The position numbers were made by a program, and so were the translations under genes. A model generated the notes under the pieces. That model made no database searches, was not told the DNA's origin, and worked only from the letters and a program-made list of their open reading frames with translations. Below, piece after piece: positions 6,277 through 12,135 of a stretch of 12,135 nucleotides of DNA (position 1 is its first letter; the number at the start of each line of letters is the position of its first letter). The DNA is from an uncultured Bacteroidota bacterium (GTDB taxonomy: Bacteria > Bacteroidota > Bacteroidia > Chitinophagales > Chitinophagaceae), in assembly GCA_946480675.1 (NCBI GenBank), contig CAMLKS010000037.1:1-12135 (forward strand), written 5' to 3'.

Positions 6277-7635
6277 CTATTCTATTATTATTTTACCAGT
6301 CTTTGTAAAGCCATCTGCTGCTTGTATACTGATGGTGTATTGCCCTGCAGGAATACTCCGGATGTCAATGGAACTATTGCCTGTTGCTATACTCTTGCTC
6401 ATTACCACGCTGCCGGTCATAGATATAATATTAGCGGTTGCATTGCTCATGCCTTGTGGCAATTCAACATTTACTGTGTGTTTGGCCGGGTTGGGGTATA
6501 CCTTTAATGATTCCGTATTTACATCAACTACGCTTGCAGGAGGCGGTGTGGCTGTTGATACCTGAAGCAATGAAAGTGTATTTGTACCTGAAAAACCACC
6601 TTCAATTACTAACAAGCGATAATGATCCCAATATGCCATAGCAGCGTATTCTGTATTACTCATAAGTTTCAAGTCTTCTGCAGGAACAATTACATTTCCG
6701 GCATTGTCGCGTAGTTCTACTGCGTTATTGTCATATTTATTGGCTGTAACCTGACTGCCATCCAGATACTTTTTACCTATACGATATACCTTTCTATTAT
6801 GCAGTGCGAATAACCAGTCTTTATTGTCATGCTGCATGTAAACTGCCTTGGAACAATAACCACTATTTACGTTAAAATCCTCGCTTATCTTAAGCAATCC
6901 CGAACCGGCGAGTTTTGATGTTTCAAAAGAGAAACCCGGGGCACAAGTAGTAACCCCCATTACACGGTCTTTCCCGGCTATTTTGCCTACAGCTATTGTC
7001 TCGAGGGGAGCAGTGGTTAGGTATGTAGCCCCCTGGTTGGATTTAAAAAATGAAGTAGGCCGTTTGGTAAAAGCTGCGTTGTGTGTAAATGGCGGAGCTA
7101 TCCATCCGAGTTCCCCATTCAGATTATAGGAACCGGACGAAACATACAATGTGTTATTAGCATAAGCTATATCATTAGTAGCAACGCGTCCGCCCCATGA
7201 AAGCTTGCTATAGGTTACATTAGACATATCCATCATTGTAACTTTAGACCCTGCCTTTTCTACTTTAAACAAAAAACGAAGTGAGGCGGTACTATTTATT
7301 GCCAGTATGTATATCGCTTTGTTTACCGGGTTGACCGCCATATCTATTACATATGTAGCTTGCCCTGCTGCTGCATCCAGTTTCGCCACAAAATTGGGAA
7401 TGGACGTTATGACATTTTCTGCTGTAGTTGATGTATTATTAGGGCCGGCATCTATTGCATACACACCTGACGTGTCGCCAATAACCAAAACAGCATCTGA
7501 TGCGTTTGTAACGATGCAAAGTTTATTCATAGCCTTTGCAGGCACTGCTCCTTTTATTGCATTCTTCAGGAGCGAGTTTTGCGCAACAGTTGTAAGACTG
7601 GCGCACATCGATGCAAATAGTAGTATTCTTTTCAT
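6277..7635 (-). CDS. T9SS-secreted protein, possible beta-propeller
   Basis: This 452-residue protein has a signal peptide (MKRILLFASMCASLTTVAQ). The start is placed at this Met rather than ten codons upstream (7665), because the upstream residues MSTPEINYYD would sit ahead of a normal signal sequence. The C-terminal 75 residues are a type IX secretion type A sorting domain (LKVYPNPAKHTVNV, IPAGQYTISI, ending GKIIIE), so the protein should cross the outer membrane and be attached or released. The middle, about 40-360, is a series of short beta-rich phrases such as DTSGVYAID, NKAIYILAI, NNTLYVSSGS, KVYRIGKKYLDG and YRLLVIEGG, consistent with a beta-propeller. That fold is a guess from the pattern. 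It is the first gene of a likely three-gene unit with the Ig-domain protein and the lipoprotein. Ligand or enzyme activity is unknown. Confidence 0.88.
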   Translation of the reverse strand: MKRILLFASMCASLTTVAQNSLLKNAIKGAVPAKAMNKLCIVTNASDAVLVIGDTSGVYAIDAGPNNTSTTAENVITSIPNFVAKLDAAAGQATYVIDMAVNPVNKAIYILAINSTASLRFLFKVEKAGSKVTMMDMSNVTYSKLSWGGRVATNDIAYANNTLYVSSGSYNLNGELGWIAPPFTHNAAFTKRPTSFFKSNQGATYLTTAPLETIAVGKIAGKDRVMGVTTCAPGFSFETSKLAGSGLLKISEDFNVNSGYCSKAVYMQHDNKDWLFALHNRKVYRIGKKYLDGSQVTANKYDNNAVELRDNAGNVIVPAEDLKLMSNTEYAAMAYWDHYRLLVIEGGFSGTNTLSLLQVSTATPPPASVVDVNTESLKVYPNPAKHTVNVELPQGMSNATANIISMTGSVVMSKSIATGNSSIDIRSIPAGQYTISIQAADGFTKTGKIIIE

Positions 7636-7744
7636 ATCGTAATAATTGATTTCAGGTGTAGACAACTTACATTATTAAACAGTTTGAAGGTGGTATGTAT
7701 AATTGACAAATGGAGTGGATAAGATGACGAACGTACATTAATAC

Positions 7745-7775
7745 AAAGCCCGGGCAACCATATGCCCGGGCTTTT
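7745..7775 (-). terminator. Intrinsic terminator after the HMA protein gene
   Basis: AAAGCCCGGGC (7745-7755) and GCCCGGGCTTT (7764-7774) form a perfect 11-bp stem with an 8-nt loop. On the minus strand it lies about 75 nt past the HMA-gene stop and is followed by T-rich sequence (TTTGTATTAAT). The flanking A and T runs make it potentially bidirectional. It also separates the copper module from the T9SS-protein gene, which starts about 110 nt further on. Confidence 0.75.
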
Positions 7776-7848
7776 ATGAAGGCTAATACCTCATGTTACT
7801 TACAACATCGCTTCGTAAAAAGCAATTTGACTATTCGTTTTAACCAGC

Positions 7849-8064
7849 TCATTGACTGATATCTTCAGCTTTGAAGCCAGCTTTTTCCACTACATTTTTT
7901 ACATCTTCCGCATCCAGTGATTCGGTTTCAACAGTCAGGATTTTATCCGCATTATTTGTATCTACATTCCATTCTTTGATACCCGCCTCTTTGTTCAAAT
8001 GAGGGGTTACTGAAGCAACACAACCGTTGCAATTAATATTTGTTTTGAATTTCAACGTTTTCAT
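7849..8064 (-). CDS. Heavy-metal-associated (HMA) domain protein, probable copper chaperone
   Basis: This 71-residue cytoplasmic protein is a single ferredoxin-like HMA domain of the Atx1/CopZ type. The metal loop is INCNGCVASV with Cys12 and Cys15. The usual Met two residues before the first Cys is Ile10, a substitution I associate with Bacteroidota homologues. The rest fits the fold: an amphipathic helix from VASVTPHLNKE, strands IKEWNVDT and KILTVETE, and helix DAEDVKNVVEKAGFKAE. The length is normal for the family. It lies 87 nt downstream of the Cu(+) ATPase gene in the same direction, so it probably passes Cu(+) to, or buffers it for, that pump. It could bind another soft metal such as zinc. 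No clear promoter is seen in the 87-nt gap, so co-transcription with the ATPase is likely. Confidence 0.92.
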   Translation of the reverse strand: MKTLKFKTNINCNGCVASVTPHLNKEAGIKEWNVDTNNADKILTVETESLDAEDVKNVVEKAGFKAEDISQ

Positions 8065-8151
8065 TTCTATTCGTATTTAAAAATTAAAATTGAAGCTTAT
8101 CAGCTTAATGATTGTTATATTATTATGAGAAAAGTTTACAAGATTTAACCG

Positions 8152-10572
8152 TTACATCTTTCCCCATTTCAGGCGTAAACTATTAGCTACTACACTCACG
8201 CTGCTTAATGCCATGGCTGCGCCTGCCAGCATGGGATTGAGCAGGAAGCCATTGACAGGGTAAAGTACCCCTGCTGCTATTGGTATGCCGATGACATTAT
8301 AAATAAATGCCCAGAACAGGTTTTGCCTGATAACACGCACCGTATTTCTTGATAACGAAATCGCTTTAGGGATGCTCATCAAATCGGATGAGATGAGCGT
8401 CATTTTTGCAACATCCATAGCAATATCGGTGCCTTTGCCCATTGCTATACTGATATCGGCCTGCGCCAGGGCCTGGCTGTCATTAATACCATCGCCAACC
8501 ATCGCTACCACATGGCCCTGATTTTGAAGTTGTTTGATAAAGGCCGCTTTATCTTCCGGCAATGTTTCTGCCCTGAAATGTTCAATACCTACTTTGTCTG
8601 CCACCACCTTGGCGGTTTGCGGGTTATCGCCCGTGAGCATATAAGCCGTTATTCCAAGAGCCTTTAGGCGCTGAATAGCCTCAGCAGAGTTGTCTTTTAC
8701 CTTGTCCATAATGGCAATGGCTGCCAGCGTCTCCTTTGCATCGGCAAACCAAATCACTGTGGCAGCTTGTTTCAGCCAATCCTGCGCCATTCCATCCAGT
8801 TCATTATCAATTTTTATCCCCTGCTCAACAATGGCTTTACGACTGCCAACATGAAACTGCTTACCATTATGCCAGCCAGAAACGCCTTTGCCGGTAATAC
8901 TTTCAAATTGCTCAACCTCAATTTTAGCAACACTTTGTTCTGCAAAATATCGCGTAACGGCCTCAGCCAAAGGATGCTCTGATTGCGACTCCATGCTATA
9001 AAGGATGGATGCTAAAGAGCTGATATCGACACCATCTTTCCATTTTACAGCAGTAACTTCCGGCTTGCCTTGCGTAATTGTTCCGGTCTTGTCCAGAATA
9101 ATACTATCCAGTTTATATGCCCGCTCCAGGCTCTCTGCATCCTTAATTAAAATGCCATGCTCTGCACCCTTACCAACCCCTACCATAATGGCGGTTGGTG
9201 TTGCGAGCCCCAAAGCACAAGGACAGGCAATCACTAAAACTGTTACAAGAGCCAGTAAACCTTGTGTTAAACCGTTGTCACCACCGAAGATCGTCCACGC
9301 AATCAGAGCAAGAATGGCAATACCAATAACAACCGGCACGAAGATGCCGGCAATTTTATCAACCAGCTTTTGAACAGGGGCTTTACTACCCTGCGCATCC
9401 TGCACAGCTTTGATGATTTGCGCAAGGATGGTATCGCTACCAACTTTCTCGGCTTTAAATTGCAAACTGCCTTTTTGGTTAATAGTGCCTGAAAAAACTT
9501 TGGCACCTATTTCCTTATGCACTGCTACCGGTTCTCCACTCAGCATGCTTTCATCCACATAAGAACTTCCGGAAGTGACGGCGCCATCCACAGCAATTTT
9601 TTCGCCGGGCTTTACAAGCAGCGTATCGCCCACCTTTACCTGCGCAATCGGAATTTCCATCTGGTGGCCGCCGTGATGCACAACTGTAACAGTTTTAGGT
9701 TGCAATCCCATCAGCTTTTTAATTGCAGAGGACGTATTGCTCTTTGCACGCTCTTCCAGCATTTTTCCTAAAAGGATAAAAGCGATCACAACCGCAGCAG
9801 CTTCAAAATAGACATGCGCATGTAAACCACGTGCGTGCCAAAACTGTGGATATACCGTATTGAACACAGAAAAAAGGTAAGCTATACCCGTGCTCATCGC
9901 AACCAGCGTATCCATATTGGCAGAACGGTGTTTGGCTTGTTTCCATGCATTAATAAAGAACTGCCTCCCGAAGACCAACACTACAGGCGTTGCCAAAGCC
10001 CACATAATATAATTTGCGTAAGGAATATTCATAAAGAACATCCCGATAGCTACCAGCGGAACGGAAAAGAGGATTGACAGGATTGTACGGTTGCGCAGCT
10101 CTTTTGCATGTTGTGCCTGTAATGCTTCCAGACTTTCTGCTGCTTCATCGCTTTCATCAATCACCAGATCGTAACCTATTGATTGAATAGCTTTTTTGAA
10201 ATCATCTATATGAGCAATACCCGGCACATATTCAACATTGGCCGTACTGTTAGCGTAATTAACACCGGCATTGATAACGCCGGGCTGCGCTTTGAGCATG
10301 CTTTCTACACTACCGGCACACGATGCACAGCTCATACCGGTAACCGGGTATGTCTTTTTTATTGTATCCACGCCATAACCAAGATCGCGAATAGCTGCAA
10401 CAGCCGCCGGAATGGCTTCCTGTGCATCCTGAACCTCAATAATAGCCCTGCGGTTGTTTAATTCAACTTTATGGCTTTTAATTCCCTTTACTTTGCTAAG
10501 GCCTTTATCAACAATTAAAGCACAATGTTCGCTCTCGACATCAACTAATGGAAGAATAATCTCGTTATTCAT
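8152..10572 (-). CDS. copA: Cu(+)-transporting P1B-type ATPase (CopA/CcoI-like)
   Basis: This 806-residue inner-membrane pump exports Cu(+) from the cytoplasm by ATP hydrolysis. There are two N-terminal HMA domains. The second (about 74-140) has an intact GMSCASC (Cys82, Cys85). The first (about 5-70) keeps only Cys17 (ESEHC) and is degenerate. Catalytic marks are SGEP at 345-348, CPC in TM6 (Cys450, Cys452), DKTGT with the phosphorylated Asp494, SEHP with His533, TGD at 647-649, and GDGIND at 693-698. Tyr758 and Asn759 (YN) in TM7 and Met787/Ser791 (MALSS) in TM8 match the P1B-1 Cu(+) signature. Length is normal. It could be a detoxifying CopA or a CcoI-type pump that feeds copper to CcoN; proximity to the cco operon allows either. 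A HMA chaperone gene follows 87 nt downstream. Confidence 0.96.
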   Translation of the reverse strand: MNNEIILPLVDVESEHCALIVDKGLSKVKGIKSHKVELNNRRAIIEVQDAQEAIPAAVAAIRDLGYGVDTIKKTYPVTGMSCASCAGSVESMLKAQPGVINAGVNYANSTANVEYVPGIAHIDDFKKAIQSIGYDLVIDESDEAAESLEALQAQHAKELRNRTILSILFSVPLVAIGMFFMNIPYANYIMWALATPVVLVFGRQFFINAWKQAKHRSANMDTLVAMSTGIAYLFSVFNTVYPQFWHARGLHAHVYFEAAAVVIAFILLGKMLEERAKSNTSSAIKKLMGLQPKTVTVVHHGGHQMEIPIAQVKVGDTLLVKPGEKIAVDGAVTSGSSYVDESMLSGEPVAVHKEIGAKVFSGTINQKGSLQFKAEKVGSDTILAQIIKAVQDAQGSKAPVQKLVDKIAGIFVPVVIGIAILALIAWTIFGGDNGLTQGLLALVTVLVIACPCALGLATPTAIMVGVGKGAEHGILIKDAESLERAYKLDSIILDKTGTITQGKPEVTAVKWKDGVDISSLASILYSMESQSEHPLAEAVTRYFAEQSVAKIEVEQFESITGKGVSGWHNGKQFHVGSRKAIVEQGIKIDNELDGMAQDWLKQAATVIWFADAKETLAAIAIMDKVKDNSAEAIQRLKALGITAYMLTGDNPQTAKVVADKVGIEHFRAETLPEDKAAFIKQLQNQGHVVAMVGDGINDSQALAQADISIAMGKGTDIAMDVAKMTLISSDLMSIPKAISLSRNTVRVIRQNLFWAFIYNVIGIPIAAGVLYPVNGFLLNPMLAGAAMALSSVSVVANSLRLKWGKM

Positions 10573-10684
10573 AACGCTTTATTTAATACAAAGTTCCTAT
10601 AAAAGGGAAAGATAGTCGTTACACTATTCTGAAAAAGAGTTATAGAATTTAGCTGATGATTCTTTTCCGGACATGCTATAATAG

Positions 10685-10715
10685 CAACAGGCCTGTAAGT
10701 TATACAGGCCTGTTG
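10685..10715 (-). terminator. Perfect 13-bp hairpin, probable terminator of the T9SS-protein gene
   Basis: CAACAGGCCTGTA (10685-10697) and TACAGGCCTGTTG (10703-10715) form an uninterrupted 13-bp stem with the 5-nt loop AGTTA. On the minus strand it lies about 30 nt after the stop of the sorting-domain gene. The following minus-strand sequence (CTATTATAG) has no real T run, so termination would be atypical, or the hairpin may mainly stabilise the mRNA end. Confidence 0.6.
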
Positions 10716-10746
10716 TCAATAAAAGTTTGGGTTAAACGAACACTAC

Positions 10747-12135
10747 TTACTGTTTGATAAATTTATTTGTGCCTATTAAATAATCGCCTGAAAATTTGAC
10801 CAGATACAATCCCGGCTTAAGATCTGATACATTTATTTTTAGCGCATCGTTCGTTACAGGTATTACCAAGATAACTTTACCTGCTATATCAAATATCTCG
10901 ATACGGCTTTCTTTTTTGCTATCGAACAGGCCTTTCAGGTTTATGTTAATGTAATCTGTAGTTGGATTGGGATGTACCTCTACCTTACGGGCATGCTCTT
11001 CTGCTATACCTGAAATATCTGTAGGCCAGGCAGTACGCACAGGGTATGTACCCCAATCGGAAACAGCATACATGCTGTTACATTTTGCACGGATATGTAC
11101 AAAATATTCTGTACCGGGTTCTAATCCTGCAAACAGCATGCTGTTTTTATGTATAGTAGTGCCGATACCTGTGGGAACAGGCGATCTGGTAATCGCATAT
11201 TCATATGAAAAGGCTGTTTTTACGGTATCCCAATAGCCAACCGCAGATGAAGCTTTCACATCGACAAACTTGACTACCGGTATATGACAAGTGATGAGTG
11301 TAGTGAAACTTATCGTTTCCCAGTCTGACGTATCTTTAGCACCACATATATTACGAACGTGCACATAATACTTTGTGTCTTCTGTAAGGCCGGTGAGGGG
11401 AACAAATGGCGTAATGGTGGTAACGAACATGGCTCCAGCAGAGCTGGCAGGTGCAGCAGGATTATTGTCTACAATGATCTGGTATCCTAAAGGATTAAAA
11501 ATTTCATCCCATGTAAGGTGTGCAGTATTGGCTGTTATGCTATCAACTTCAAGGCCGGTAGGCAATGTTACACATCTTATACCTATCCTGGCATTTTCTA
11601 CACCGCTATATGTACCAATACTATCCAATGTTGACATGTGAGTCAGAATATTCCTTATCGTATCGGTTATTCCATTACCAAAATTGTAACCTTGCCAGAT
11701 GCCGCCGTCACTTGATTTGGCAATTTTAGCATTGCCCTCTGTGCTAATATCTCCCAACCACGGATTTTTATAATAAATAAATGGCGTGTGCTCATAATCA
11801 TATCCTGAGCCTGATACAGGATCGATTGCGGTATAAAAATACATTCGCTCTGTACCTGCAGGCATTGCACTAACCGCTACACCACTATATTGTTTCACGT
11901 TTACCTGGGAAGGTACATTAGTGCCCCATGCAATTACGGCTACGGTATCCTGGCCGAAAGTAAACACCTGATTGGTATTGGGCGCAGGCATCGCAGGCTG
12001 GGCTATTGCATTAGGAGGTATTGATGTGGGAACAAATTCATAAGCTCCTAAGTCGGGTACGCCGTTTTCCCTGGTTCTTGGTCGCGCATTCCCTAATATA
12101 TCTAAGGTATCTCCCTGCAAATGCATACCTCTTCC
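10747..12135 (-). CDS. T9SS-secreted fibronectin type III protein (5' end beyond window)
   Basis: The frame is open to the right edge (GRG precedes the first visible Met, at 12124-12126), so this is the C-terminal 462 residues of a longer protein. Numbering from that Met, residues 10-31 contain GNARPRTRENGVPDLGAYEF. This DxGAYE ending is typical of the last coil of parallel beta-helix (polymorphic outer-membrane-like) domains, which suggests the missing N terminus is a beta-helix adhesin or enzyme. Residues about 189-277 are a fibronectin type III domain (LPTGLEVDSITANTAHLTWDE and LTEDTKYYVHVRNICG), and 280-366 a second, more divergent one (LEPGTEYFVHIRAKC). Residues 380-459 are a type A sorting domain (VEVHPNPTTDYININL, LKPGLYLVKF, ending NKFIKQ), so the protein is exported by type IX secretion. 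The terminator-like hairpin follows. No functional link to the copper genes is evident. Confidence 0.9.
   Translation of the reverse strand, partial: GRGMHLQGDTLDILGNARPRTRENGVPDLGAYEFVPTSIPPNAIAQPAMPAPNTNQVFTFGQDTVAVIAWGTNVPSQVNVKQYSGVAVSAMPAGTERMYFYTAIDPVSGSGYDYEHTPFIYYKNPWLGDISTEGNAKIAKSSDGGIWQGYNFGNGITDTIRNILTHMSTLDSIGTYSGVENARIGIRCVTLPTGLEVDSITANTAHLTWDEIFNPLGYQIIVDNNPAAPASSAGAMFVTTITPFVPLTGLTEDTKYYVHVRNICGAKDTSDWETISFTTLITCHIPVVKFVDVKASSAVGYWDTVKTAFSYEYAITRSPVPTGIGTTIHKNSMLFAGLEPGTEYFVHIRAKCNSMYAVSDWGTYPVRTAWPTDISGIAEEHARKVEVHPNPTTDYININLKGLFDSKKESRIEIFDIAGKVILVIPVTNDALKINVSDLKPGLYLVKFSGDYLIGTNKFIKQ

Noticed and set aside
6050..6565. Plus-strand open frame of 171 codons across the Ig-protein and T9SS-protein genes
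   Set aside because: It overlaps two well-supported minus-strand genes, including the signal peptide and sorting domain, and its hydrophobic translation is a by-product of those sequences.
7636..7665. Ten-codon longer start for the T9SS protein (ATG at 7665)
   Set aside because: It would put MSTPEINYYD ahead of a standard signal peptide (MKRILLFASM...), so the start at 7635 is preferred.
8093..8106. AAGCT-TATC-AGCTT inverted repeat between the Cu(+) ATPase and HMA genes
   Set aside because: Only a 5-bp stem built around a HindIII-like palindrome in AT-rich DNA; too weak to call a terminator or an operator.
10589..10596. GAACTTTG on the minus strand upstream of the Cu(+) ATPase as a -7 promoter element
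   Set aside because: It differs from TAnnTTTG in the first base of the key TA, and no TTG-type -33 element is seen at the right distance.

Overview
The window looks like chromosomal DNA of a Bacteroidota bacterium, most likely Chitinophagaceae or a close relative. Two proteins end in type IX secretion (T9SS) type A sorting domains, start codons mostly lack Shine-Dalgarno sequences, one promoter fits the Bacteroidota -7 consensus TAnnTTTG, and the cbb3 oxidase locus contains small accessory proteins unlike those of Proteobacteria. The taxonomic call is inference. All eleven supported genes lie on the minus strand, so transcription runs from high to low coordinates. No RNA genes, CRISPR arrays, insertion sequences or prophage genes were seen, and no gene-free stretch exceeds about 220 bases.

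In transcription order: (1) 12135-10747 is the 3' part of a T9SS-secreted protein with fibronectin type III-like domains, followed by a 13-bp hairpin. (2) 10572-7849 is a copper module: a CopA/CcoI-type Cu(+) P-type ATPase and a 71-residue heavy-metal-associated (HMA) protein, closed by a strong hairpin at 7745-7775. (3) 7635-4904 is an exported-protein module: a T9SS-targeted, possibly beta-propeller protein, a secreted SbsA/Big_5-like Ig-domain protein and a small lipoprotein. (4) 4687-1 is a respiratory operon: an Rrf2 regulator with three cluster-type cysteines, CcoN with an unusual N-terminal extension, CcoO fused to a second c-type cytochrome domain, a small exported CxxC membrane protein, a tail-anchored Ig-like membrane protein, and a group III truncated haemoglobin cut by the window edge.

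The respiratory operon is the main interest. It encodes a rearranged cbb3-type, high-oxygen-affinity terminal oxidase. No separate ccoP, ccoQ, ccoG or ccoS is visible. The expected second cytochrome c is instead the C-terminal half of the CcoO protein. CcoN carries about 250 extra N-terminal residues built from two copies of a membrane-plus-charged-helix unit. The truncated haemoglobin and the Rrf2 regulator suggest the operon responds to nitric oxide, oxygen or Fe-S status. The nearby Cu(+) ATPase could supply the CuB centre of CcoN, although that functional link is inferred.
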